A stretch of DNA of 64,000 nt, taken from NCBI GenBank assembly GCA_012840085.1, contig DUMB01000044.1, positions 20,723 to 84,722 on the forward strand, written 5' to 3'. The notes under the pieces are model-generated. The model searched no databases and was not told the DNA's origin. It saw only the letters and a list, made by a program, of their open reading frames with translations. The DNA is from Clostridiaceae bacterium. GTDB taxonomy: Bacteria > Bacillota > Clostridia > Acetivibrionales > DUMB01. The translations under genes and the position numbers were made by a program. Shown here piece by piece: positions 40,243-48,389 of this stretch (position 1 is the first letter of the stretch; each line of letters begins with the position of its first letter).

Positions 40243-40677
40243 TCATAAATGCTTGGTAAATGTCTCTCTATGATCCTCTGACTCCAGTATAATTTTCAAA
40301 CAGTTATCTTTACTCATGTCAAATTCCAGAGTAATGCCAACAGGTTTGTCGAACTGCTCCAGAGCTTTGTATAGTATGGTATCAAAAAAATCTATGACAG
40401 ACAGATGTTTTATAAAGATACCTTTATTTTGCTGTTCATTTACCACATGCACATTGAAACGGTCACCGTGCTGCACTTTTATTATTGTAATGTATTTGTT
40501 CAGAATTTCGAGTTCGTAAAAGAGTGTAACTGTTTGAATATCACTTACCAAATATCGAAAAACTTCATTGAAGTTTTCCAGCAACATCAGCGTTCCATGG
40601 GCTTCTTCTACATATGCCATCTGGCTTGCATTAACCAGAATATTGCATATAAACTCATTTAACCTTTTCTGTTCCAT
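40243..40677 (-). CDS. Orphan histidine-kinase-like dimerisation domain without ATPase
   Basis: A 144-residue soluble protein starting at ATG 40677 (MEQKRLNEFICNILVNASQM). The segment VSDIQTVTLFYELEILNKYI followed by TIIKVQHGDRFNVHV is very like the part of YesM/LytS kinases after the phospho-acceptor helix (EEELE.IKNYL.IQK.RFGDR). The phospho-acceptor NPHFL motif and the N- and G-boxes are missing, so it cannot be a kinase. It sits 70 bp downstream of the YesN gene start, on the same strand as that gene, after the terminator of the methyltransferase-like gene. It may modulate the YesM/YesN pair or be a degraded copy; the intact frame favours function. Confidence 0.55.
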   Translation of the reverse strand: MEQKRLNEFICNILVNASQMAYVEEAHGTLMLLENFNEVFRYLVSDIQTVTLFYELEILNKYITIIKVQHGDRFNVHVVNEQQNKGIFIKHLSVIDFFDTILYKALEQFDKPVGITLEFDMSKDNCLKIILESEDHRETFTKHL

Positions 40678-40751
40678 ACCCTGTCCCCACTTCGTGCTTT
40701 CATGTTTTATTATACAATAATCATATGGTGCTTTGAAGCTGTAAAAAAGTA

Positions 40752-40787
40752 AAACCCCTTGGTAATAACTCGTAAAAGGGGTTTTAT
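40752..40787 (-). terminator. Terminator of the transporter/UroD operon
   Basis: AAAACCCCTT and AAGGGGTTTTA form a 10-bp stem. On the minus strand it comes 20 bp after the stop of the UroD-family gene and is followed by ACTTTTTTAC. Confidence 0.85.
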
Positions 40788-40807
40788 TATACATGGATTA
40801 CCTATGA

Positions 40808-41977
40808 CTACTTGTATATTCCATATTCCTGCAATGTTTCCCACATAGCCATGAAGTTTTCCGGAGGCACGTCGCTCTGGACGTTGTGAATTGCTGCAAA
40901 TACGAAACCTCCACCGGGAGCCAGATCTTCTATACGCCTTTTTACTTCTTCCCTTACCTCTTCCGGTGTACCAAAAGGCAATACGCGCTGTGTATCAACT
41001 CCACCGCCCCAGAAAGTAATGTCCTTTCCGAATTCCCTTTTCAGCACTTTTGTATCCATGTCTTTGGCATTTACCTGAACAGGATTCAAAATATCTACGC
41101 CTTCTTCGATCAAATAAGGAATCATAGGTATAACAGCACCACATGTATGATAGAAAATATACACTTTGTTCTTTGCCTTTTTCTTTATAAATTCAAACAG
41201 TTTTTTATGATATGGATGCACTATCTTTTTGTAAAGATCTACTGAACATAGCAAACTGTTTTGTGTAGCCAGGTCGTCAGCCTCGGACACGATCAGTACA
41301 TTTTCACCCACTGTCTCCAGAGCCTTCTCCCAGTATTGCATCTTAAGTTCAGTGATTTTGTCCATGAGTGCATGGGCAAATTTCTCATTTAGTACCATAT
41401 CGCAGAAGAATTTTTCGAAACCGCACATCCATAAAGCAGTTTCCCATATACCCGCATACTGCCTTCCCAGGATATAAGCCTTTTTCTCTTCATATACGTA
41501 TTTGTCTGCTCTCTCTTTGAGCGTGGCAAATCTTGCAGGGTCAACCGGATCGGGCCATGGGAATTTTTCGATATCCTCTATGGTTTCTGCGTCTGCCAGA
41601 GGGCGTTCCATCATATCAAAATAGTGTCCCTTCTCCACAGGCATTTTCCAGCCTATTCCCCACTCATCTGTCATTTTATAATAATCGCCGTCGCGTTCTA
41701 TGTCTTTTGCCAATCCCTTTTTGGAAGGAGGACTGGGGTCAACGCATCTTACGTCTATCTTCAGCCTTTCAATCATATCATCATCAATTCTTGCCAACTG
41801 CTGCATTACATCATAGATTTCCACTTCTTTCCCGGGCATTCCAAGGTACTTTCGCAGGTTGGTATAGCAATGCCTGTTCATACCTGTCAAAACGCTGCCG
41901 CCAAGATCAAAAGGAACACGGTCCGGCTCTCTATGCTCAAGTGCCGCCTTTACCCTTTCATAGCTTGTGTATTGCAT
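40808..41977 (-). CDS. Uroporphyrinogen-decarboxylase-family (methyltransferase-like) protein
   Basis: A 389-residue UroD-fold protein. The opening YTSYERVKAALEHREPDRVP is typical. A metal site is suggested by YHTCG (His277, Cys279) and the C-terminal AAIHNVQSDVPPEN (His364). It lacks the Arg-rich porphyrinogen-binding N-terminus of true HemE. This branch contains corrinoid-dependent methyltransferases and many uncharacterised proteins. GGGGGCG lies before ATG 41977. The gene overlaps the permease gene by 28 bp, so it is the fourth gene of an RbsABC-type operon. By context it may act on the imported compound, for instance removing a methyl group. No corrinoid protein gene is nearby. Confidence 0.82.
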   Translation of the reverse strand: MQYTSYERVKAALEHREPDRVPFDLGGSVLTGMNRHCYTNLRKYLGMPGKEVEIYDVMQQLARIDDDMIERLKIDVRCVDPSPPSKKGLAKDIERDGDYYKMTDEWGIGWKMPVEKGHYFDMMERPLADAETIEDIEKFPWPDPVDPARFATLKERADKYVYEEKKAYILGRQYAGIWETALWMCGFEKFFCDMVLNEKFAHALMDKITELKMQYWEKALETVGENVLIVSEADDLATQNSLLCSVDLYKKIVHPYHKKLFEFIKKKAKNKVYIFYHTCGAVIPMIPYLIEEGVDILNPVQVNAKDMDTKVLKREFGKDITFWGGGVDTQRVLPFGTPEEVREEVKRRIEDLAPGGGFVFAAIHNVQSDVPPENFMAMWETLQEYGIYK

Positions 41978-42954
41978 TTATTCACGCCCCCTTTTTTGCC
42001 CTTTTTAATTCTTTCTTTTCTGATTTTACCCATTCTGTCTACCAGCACTGCAATCAAAAGTGTTGCTCCTATCACAAAAGTCTGCCAGTATACATCAACG
42101 CCCAGAAGAGTAAGTGCGTTTGTAATCAGAGCCATAAGGACTGATCCCATGAATGCACCAATTACCGTACCTTCACCGCCTTGTAAGCTGGCACCTCCTA
42201 TAATAACTGCAGTGATAACCTTTAATTCAAGCCCCGTTCCGGCCGTAACAGAAGCTGCGCCAAGTCTTGAAGTCATGACAATGCCTGCGAAGGCTGCCAA
42301 TAAAGCTGTAATGACATAATTGAGTATTTTTATTTTATCAACTGCAATACCGGAAAGGAATGCTGCCTTTTCATTTCCGCCTATATAATAGTTCTGTCTG
42401 AAGAACCGGGCTTTTCGAAGCAATATGTCACCTACAATAACCAGTATTATAGCATACCAGATAGGCGTCTGAACTCCCAGGAAAACTTTTTGTCCTATGG
42501 CTTTGAAACTCGACGGCAGGCCTGCTATATTCTGTCCTTTGGTGATAATCAAGGTTAACCCTCTGAACAAACTCATGCTTGCAAGAGTAGTGACAAAAGG
42601 ATTGATACCAACCTTGGCTATAATAAATCCGTTAAACAGCCCTATGAGCGCACCGATGGCCAACCCTATCAAAACAGCAACAATTACAGGTATTCCAATA
42701 TCCATGCACATAGCTGCTGCCGCTCCGGTAAAAGCCACAACAGACCCTACCGACATATCGAAACCGCCGCTTACCATAAGGTTTGTCATTCCAACTGCGA
42801 TAATTGTCTCAATTGAAAGTCCCAGCAAAAGTGCAAGAATATTCGCACTGTTTAAAAAATACGGAGATGCAAAACTCATTATGACAATTACACCCAGTAC
42901 AATTGCAAAAATCATGAATTCTCTTAATCGAGTGATTTTTCTAATAAAGCCCAT
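41950..42954 (-). CDS. ABC transporter permease, RbsC type
   Basis: About 334 residues with 8-10 hydrophobic segments. The family signature GLFNGFIIAKVGINPFVTTL and the GGxSLxGGxG-type loop (IIGGASLQGGEGTVIG) are both clear. I prefer ATG 42954 (MGFIRKITRL) because AAGGAG is 10 bases before it. The GTG at 42963 would be too close. The start overlaps the stop codon region of the ATPase gene, showing translational coupling. It forms the membrane channel of the adjacent sugar importer. Confidence 0.92.
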   Translation of the reverse strand: MGFIRKITRLREFMIFAIVLGVIVIMSFASPYFLNSANILALLLGLSIETIIAVGMTNLMVSGGFDMSVGSVVAFTGAAAAMCMDIGIPVIVAVLIGLAIGALIGLFNGFIIAKVGINPFVTTLASMSLFRGLTLIITKGQNIAGLPSSFKAIGQKVFLGVQTPIWYAIILVIVGDILLRKARFFRQNYYIGGNEKAAFLSGIAVDKIKILNYVITALLAAFAGIVMTSRLGAASVTAGTGLELKVITAVIIGGASLQGGEGTVIGAFMGSVLMALITNALTLLGVDVYWQTFVIGATLLIAVLVDRMGKIRKERIKKGKKGGVNKCNTQAMKG

Positions 42955-42955
42955 C

Positions 42956-44476
42956 TCATACACACTCCTTCTGATTTGTCTGAACGCCGGCCGCTATAGC
43001 GATAACTTTTTCCTCATTTGCTTCTTCTTTGCTTAGCTCGCCTGCAACTTTTCCTTCCTTCATAACAATAATTCTGTCGCTTACTCCCAGTATTTCAGGA
43101 AGGTCTGAGGAAATCATTATAATTCCTACGCCTTTTTTGGCCAATTCCCGCAATAGTACATAGATTTCACTTTTCGCTCCGACATCAACTCCTCTTGTAG
43201 GCTCGTCAACTATCAAAAGCTTCGGCTTAATTCCAAACCAGGTGGCAAGTAGAACTTTCTGCTGGTTTCCGCCCGACAAATTACCGACAATCTGTTCACA
43301 ACCGGGAGTAATAATATTAAACTCTCTGATTTTTTCTTCCCCGTTCCGGCTAACCTGCTTTTCGCTGATTAAGCCATTGATGCAAAAGTCTTTCAGACGG
43401 TTTGAGATTAAATTGTTTTTTATACTGAATTTAAGATACAAGCCTTGAGTCTTCCTGTCTTCGCTCATATATCCTATGCCGTTTTCGATAGCCTGCTTGG
43501 TATTTCGGATATTAAGTTTTTCCCCTTCCAAATATATTTCTCCGGATTCAACAGGCTCCGCCCCGAATATGGCACGCCCCACTTCGGTCCTTCCTGCTCC
43601 GACCAGCCCGGCAAGTCCTACAATTTCTCCTCTTTTCACACTAAAACTTACATTCTCAAAAGCACCTGCCCGTGAAATGTTCTTTACCTCAAGCAGGACG
43701 TCACCGGGTTTTGTATCTTTATCTCTCTCTCCGTAAATATTTGAAATTTTCCTTCCTACCATTTTGCTTACGAGGAAATCTTCATCAATATCCTTGACTT
43801 CGGCTTCACAAATGTATTCGCCATCCCTCAGGACAGTGACAGTATCAGCAATTTCAAATATCTCATGCAGGTGGTGGGAAATATATATGAAGGAAATGCC
43901 CTTGGATTTAAGGATCCTGATATTCTTAAATAATTGTTTTTTCTCCACTTCCGTCAAAGATGAAGTAGGTTCGTCAAGTATCAGCACTTTAGGATTAAAA
44001 GACATCGCTTTTAAAATCTCAACGACCTGTTGATTTGCAATTGATAAATCCTTAACCAGAGCTGAAGGATCAATATAATCAATGTCAAACAGTGACAGCA
44101 TTTCTTTTGTCTGTTCGTACAGCCTTTTCCAATCAATCAGATTCAGAAATTTTACCGGCTGTCTGTTGGCAAATATGTTTTCCGCAACACTTAAGTTTGG
44201 GACAAGGCTCAGCTCCTGATAAACTATACTTATGCCCTTCTTATTTGCATCATGTGCCGACTCAAAAGACACCTTTTCCCCTTCTATAAATATCTCACCT
44301 TCATCTGGTTTATGCACGCCGCCTAATGTCAGCATTAAAGTGCTCTTACCTGCTCCGTTTTCACCTACCAGGGCATGAACTTCACCTTTTTTTACTTTTA
44401 AATCAACACCATTCAACGCCCTGACGCCAGGAAAAGTTTTGACAATTCCTTTAGCCTCCAGTATATAAGCAGACAC
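42956..44476 (-). CDS. Sugar ABC transporter ATPase, RbsA/MglA type
   Basis: A 506-residue protein with two fused nucleotide-binding domains. The first has Walker A GENGAGKST, signature LSIANQQ and Walker B VLILDEPTSSL. The second, from about residue 255, has a degenerate Walker A (GLVGAGRTEV), signature LSGGNQQKV and LLIVDEPTRGVDVGAK. This asymmetry is normal for the family. The start is GTG at 44476 behind AAGGTGAC. It powers uptake with the RbsC-type permease and the lipoprotein encoded just upstream. Confidence 0.93.
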   Translation of the reverse strand: MSAYILEAKGIVKTFPGVRALNGVDLKVKKGEVHALVGENGAGKSTLMLTLGGVHKPDEGEIFIEGEKVSFESAHDANKKGISIVYQELSLVPNLSVAENIFANRQPVKFLNLIDWKRLYEQTKEMLSLFDIDYIDPSALVKDLSIANQQVVEILKAMSFNPKVLILDEPTSSLTEVEKKQLFKNIRILKSKGISFIYISHHLHEIFEIADTVTVLRDGEYICEAEVKDIDEDFLVSKMVGRKISNIYGERDKDTKPGDVLLEVKNISRAGAFENVSFSVKRGEIVGLAGLVGAGRTEVGRAIFGAEPVESGEIYLEGEKLNIRNTKQAIENGIGYMSEDRKTQGLYLKFSIKNNLISNRLKDFCINGLISEKQVSRNGEEKIREFNIITPGCEQIVGNLSGGNQQKVLLATWFGIKPKLLIVDEPTRGVDVGAKSEIYVLLRELAKKGVGIIMISSDLPEILGVSDRIIVMKEGKVAGELSKEEANEEKVIAIAAGVQTNQKECV

Positions 44477-44527
44477 TTTGTCACCTTCTTTCCTACAGTC
44501 ATTCAGTCATCATATAAGTTAAAATAT

Positions 44528-44549
44528 CGCCCAGGCAAAAGCCCGGGCG
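44528..44549 (-). terminator. Intra-operon hairpin after the binding-protein gene
   Basis: CGCCCGGGC TTTT GCCTGGGCG (minus strand) folds into a strong GC stem with one mismatch. It lies between the binding-protein stop and the ATPase start. The T-tract after it is weak, so it likely protects or partly ends the message, giving more binding protein than ATPase. Confidence 0.65.
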
Positions 44550-44567
44550 TATTACACTTTATTTTTC

Positions 44568-45596
44568 TTATCTCTTGAAGTACTGATAATTGCTGCTGTC
44601 TACAATTACAACACCAGTATCAACCATTGAAGGTACACCCTTTACACCGGCAGCCTTGTTGTCAGTTGTAATATCTACTTTACTGTTATTCAGATTGTAG
44701 AGTATCTGCACAGCATAGTAAGGCATCAAAGCTGTCTGCTGGGCAACGGATGCGGAAATAACTCCTTCTTCAATTGCCTCTAATACTTCATTTCCTCTAT
44801 CCATTGCAATTATCTTTACTTTTCCTGCTAATCCGGCTTCTTTTACTGCAGTAGCTGCTCCTGAACCACCTGCAGCTTCCACGCAAGCGATTCCGGCCAG
44901 GTCAGGATATTTCTGCAAGAGTGTTGCTGCTGCCTGCGCTGCTACTACCGGGTCAGACTGGGTATCAACAATTTGTACTATTTCTATATCGGGATATTTG
45001 AAAAGAGCTTCTTTATAGCCTGCTACACGTTCTTCAAGGTTGGACTGTCCGGGTTTTGTCATGATAGCAACTTTACCTTTTCCTCCAATCAGTTCGGCAA
45101 GTTTTTCGCCTCCTGTCCTACCGGCGTTTACGTTACCGGTTCCGACAAATGCGATCCTCTTGGAAGTTGGCAAGTCAGCGTCAACTGTTACAACAGGAAT
45201 GCCTGCATCTATTGCTTTGTCAACTATCGGGTCCAGAGAAGGTTCAAATCCTACTACTACGATTCCGTTAGGCTTTTTGGCTATAGCTTGCTCAAAAGCT
45301 GCAATCATTGCGTTCATGTCATATTCTGCGGGACCTACGTACTCTGTCCTTACACCTAATTCTTCTCCAACTATTTTCATGCCCAGTTTGTGGTCATAGA
45401 AATAATCAAGGTTGCCCAACGCAGATACTTGTATATACAACTGGTCACTTTTGCTGTTGTCTGTGTTAGCAGTTTCTGTGCTTTCCCCGCTTTTCTGTTC
45501 AGTATTGGCCTCTTCTTTTTGTGGTGCCTGTGCATTGCAGGCTGCCAGCGAAAACAGTACAAGTACTGCAAGGACAAATGCTAATAGCTTTTTCAT
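44568..45596 (-). CDS. Sugar-binding lipoprotein of RbsB type
   Basis: A 342-residue lipoprotein with lipobox SLAAC (Cys20). ATG 45596 (MKKLLAFVLAVL) is at better distance from GGGGG than the ATG six bases upstream. The periplasmic-binding-protein type I fold is seen in LGVRTEYVGPAEYDMNAMIA, AIAKKPNGIVVVGFEP, DAGIPVVTVDADLPTSKRIA, and FVGTGNVNAGRTGGEKLAE. It should capture a monosaccharide or related polyol outside the cell for the permease/ATPase. The ligand is not predictable; the linked UroD-like gene suggests a methylated or methoxylated compound, which is inference. Confidence 0.9.
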   Translation of the reverse strand: MKKLLAFVLAVLVLFSLAACNAQAPQKEEANTEQKSGESTETANTDNSKSDQLYIQVSALGNLDYFYDHKLGMKIVGEELGVRTEYVGPAEYDMNAMIAAFEQAIAKKPNGIVVVGFEPSLDPIVDKAIDAGIPVVTVDADLPTSKRIAFVGTGNVNAGRTGGEKLAELIGGKGKVAIMTKPGQSNLEERVAGYKEALFKYPDIEIVQIVDTQSDPVVAAQAAATLLQKYPDLAGIACVEAAGGSGAATAVKEAGLAGKVKIIAMDRGNEVLEAIEEGVISASVAQQTALMPYYAVQILYNLNNSKVDITTDNKAAGVKGVPSMVDTGVVIVDSSNYQYFKR

Positions 45597-45859
45597 ACTC
45601 ATATTCCCCCTGTAAATAGTTATTGTATTAACTGCTTTTATCATATAATAAGTCCAATGTTTTTTTTCCTAGAAAATTTTAATAAAACAGTGAGGTTTTT
45701 AAAAGTTTCATGAAGAGGGGTTTTGTTCATAAAGAATGGATATTAAAATAGTGCTAGAGATTAAAAAAGTGCTATAATCGGAAATGCTGCATAAGGATAG
45801 AAGATTTGAATTCGGCATCCCGTCATTTCTATAAATGATATTCATGAATATCTTGCAAT

Positions 45860-46081
45860 CTAATTCTTGGGATATTTTATACCCAATACTTCGGCAATAA
45901 GGTATTGCAAGCCTTCCATCGGGCTTGGTATAGGCACGTCAAGAGTATACATCAGGCCCATGATAAACGCAATAATGTATAGAACTAAAAAAACCGTAAG
46001 TTCTCTCCATTCCTTCCTATTTATAAGTCCTGGAACATTGAGCAGAAAAATTACAATATAAATCATTATAAGAAATATCAT
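45860..46081 (-). CDS. Small membrane protein of the germination operon
   Basis: 73 residues with two predicted membrane helices (about 2-18 and 28-46) joined by a charged turn RKEWREL. The ATG overlaps the stop codon of the GerB-type gene by 4 bp, so it is translated with it. It ends IAEVLGIKYPKN. Small proteins of this look occur at the end of some clostridial and bacillar ger operons; their role in the germinant receptor is not settled. Confidence 0.72.
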   Translation of the reverse strand: MIFLIMIYIVIFLLNVPGLINRKEWRELTVFLVLYIIAFIMGLMYTLDVPIPSPMEGLQYLIAEVLGIKYPKN

Positions 46082-47184
46082 GCACCTTTCCCCCTTTCAG
46101 GCCTGGGCAATCCGCGGATTTTCGCAATCAGCAGCGTCAGCGGCGGAATAAGAAACATAAGCGGAACAGAATACATAATACCTGCATCCTGGGTAATAGA
46201 AGCATGATCTACCGGTGATTGAAAAACAGTGGCAGCAATAATGACCTCGATGCCGGCTAAAGGTAAAACCAGAGGTGAATATGACTTTAAGCCTAATAAT
46301 TGTGAAACTGCTGTTACCAATGCATAAAAGAAAATACAGCACTTAAAGAAAATCAATACCGTCTGTGCTATGCCAATCAGGAAATCCATCCTTGTCAGTA
46401 TAGTTCCAATATCGATAAGCCGGATTGACTGAAATGACGGAGATGTCCATATAGCTTGCGTATTGCCCAGCACCGCTGTATTTCTGATGGACACAACAAG
46501 AAGACTTGTAGTGCCGATTAATAGCCCGATAAGTGCATTTCTGGCCATATGTTCAGTATCATCCAGGGATCCCATAATCATAAGGAAAACAATCGTTTCG
46601 CCAAAGGGAATAGACAACATGATATGGGTACCGTGAAACATTTTTATAAACGGCACCTCAAAAAGCGGTAAAAAATTTGAGAAATTCATTTGGTCAACCA
46701 GGAGAATAAATGTGCTGATTGGCACAACTATCCCAACAATTGCAAACAAATGGCTTATTCTTGCCAATACTTCCAGGCCTTTTGCAACAGCATATGCACA
46801 GGTTGCAGCAAAAACCGCCAGCAGGAAAATAAAAGGTGTATCCGGCATTAAAAAAGTTATATGCAATTCACCTACATCGCGAATATTAAAAGACAAAGTC
46901 ATCATAAGAAAGAATATATAATATACAGATATGACTTTACCCAGAAAGCGGCCATATACCATATCATTAATTTGAACTACATTCATGCCTTTAAACCTTT
47001 TTGCAAGTGTAATATAAGAAAGAAAAAAAGGAATTGCTATAACCAGTCCTGCTAATATAACCATCCACGTTTGGTGCTCGGTTATTCCTACCGTAAAATC
47101 TATCAATAAAACCGAGCCCTGAACAAAACTGGCAATTAAGAAAAGCAATTGCATATTACATATTTTCCCTTTTTCAATATTCAT
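46078..47184 (-). CDS. Spore germination receptor B subunit (GerB/GerKB type)
   Basis: A 368-residue protein with ten hydrophobic segments, belonging to the APC-superfamily spore-germination permeases. It opens GKICNMQLLFLIASFVQGSV and has the family's conserved central block (VGELHITFLMPDTPFIFLL). It is the third gene of the ger operon, starting one base after the C-subunit stop. The B subunit is thought to bind germinants in the inner spore membrane. Confidence 0.92.
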   Translation of the reverse strand: MNIEKGKICNMQLLFLIASFVQGSVLLIDFTVGITEHQTWMVILAGLVIAIPFFLSYITLAKRFKGMNVVQINDMVYGRFLGKVISVYYIFFLMMTLSFNIRDVGELHITFLMPDTPFIFLLAVFAATCAYAVAKGLEVLARISHLFAIVGIVVPISTFILLVDQMNFSNFLPLFEVPFIKMFHGTHIMLSIPFGETIVFLMIMGSLDDTEHMARNALIGLLIGTTSLLVVSIRNTAVLGNTQAIWTSPSFQSIRLIDIGTILTRMDFLIGIAQTVLIFFKCCIFFYALVTAVSQLLGLKSYSPLVLPLAGIEVIIAATVFQSPVDHASITQDAGIMYSVPLMFLIPPLTLLIAKIRGLPRPERGKGA

Positions 47185-47185
47185 A

Positions 47186-48373
47186 TTATTTCCCCTCTTC
47201 TTTTTGTGCTGCCGGTTTTTTTAATAAATCGGTTTTTTGTATCTTTACATCGATATCTATATTTAATTTAATTGTTGAATATATTTCATCCCAATTATCT
47301 TTAAAATCCTTCCATTCCTTTCCGTATTTTTTGCGTATCATTTCGCCAAATCCGAAAATATCGGCGTTCAGTTCCTTGGATTTATCAAAAGTCATCATTA
47401 TTTCATGCCGGATGATTTCCGCCTGTGCATCCTGCATTTTTTCAAATGCCTCAATGGTCGCCAGATTTTCCGATGTTGTCTGTTCAGAAAGGCTGGTTTC
47501 CGCATTTATTCGTACATTTATTACTATTTTGCCTTCTTTTATTTCCGGCTTTACTTTGCTTTTTGCTTCTAAAATTTCCAAAACAGCGTTTCCTTCTTTA
47601 TTAGGGGAAGAAACAATCAACACACCGCTTTTCACTTCACCGAGCACCCATAAAAGGCCACGGGTTTCATGTTCATTTAGTTTGCCCACTATTTTGTCCT
47701 TTTTAAAGACAGCCATACCCGACACATAGATATCTTCACTGTCCTTATCCTGCGAAACACCGACCAAAGGTGCCAGTGGAGACTTTGTCTCACTCATCAG
47801 GCATGAAGCAAATTCTTTCATGTTCACTTTATAAAAATGGGATGTAAAACCATAGGCCTTAACCAACTTTGCAATATTCATTGCAGGAAGCTTCTCGGTT
47901 TCCGGTTTGGCGTCCATAACATCCGAAGCCCGGTTTTCGGCAATAAGAATCATGGCGGTAGGCCTCATTTCATGGGCGCGCAAAAAAAAGTCAATATATT
48001 TTTGCAAGCCCTCTGTAGCCAAATCATTCCCGAAAATAACCGCATGATTGTGCGATACAAAAAGCCTGTTTCCTGTCTTGTGTGTTATTTGCCTTACCGC
48101 TTCAAAAACTGAATTTCCCGTACCGGATACATTCCAGAATGCTTTCGCATCTGCTCCGCCGCCACCGCTTCCTGACAACTTTCCCAATTCCCCCTCTTTA
48201 ACCACCTGTGCTGTAAGTAAAATTTTCCCGGTATCTTTATCTTTGTCAATTCCCATTCCTATAACGATCTCCAAATCGTTAATTTCTCTTCCTCCTGTAC
48301 AGCCTGACAGCATAAAAAGCATGAGGAAACACAAAATCAATTCCGTGGCTAAAATATTTATCTTTTTTCTCAT
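47186..48373 (-). CDS. Spore germination receptor C subunit, lipoprotein (GerC/GerKC type)
   Basis: A 395-residue Ger(x)C lipoprotein. ATG 48373 follows AAAGGAGTGAGG; the longer reading lacks such a site. The lipobox is MLSGC (Cys25), followed by GGREINDLEIVIGMGIDKDK, the hallmark of the family. The C-terminal third (about 230-390) matches the Ger(x)C conserved region. It sits on the outer face of the inner spore membrane with the A and B subunits. Confidence 0.92.
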   Translation of the reverse strand: MRKKINILATELILCFLMLFMLSGCTGGREINDLEIVIGMGIDKDKDTGKILLTAQVVKEGELGKLSGSGGGGADAKAFWNVSGTGNSVFEAVRQITHKTGNRLFVSHNHAVIFGNDLATEGLQKYIDFFLRAHEMRPTAMILIAENRASDVMDAKPETEKLPAMNIAKLVKAYGFTSHFYKVNMKEFASCLMSETKSPLAPLVGVSQDKDSEDIYVSGMAVFKKDKIVGKLNEHETRGLLWVLGEVKSGVLIVSSPNKEGNAVLEILEAKSKVKPEIKEGKIVINVRINAETSLSEQTTSENLATIEAFEKMQDAQAEIIRHEIMMTFDKSKELNADIFGFGEMIRKKYGKEWKDFKDNWDEIYSTIKLNIDIDVKIQKTDLLKKPAAQKEEGK

Positions 48374-48389
48374 TTTAACCTCACTCCTT

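Noticed and set aside
41533..42319. Two plus-strand frames of over 200 codons opposite the UroD/permease genes
   Set aside because: Both are antisense shadows of genes with clear family motifs and overlap each other.
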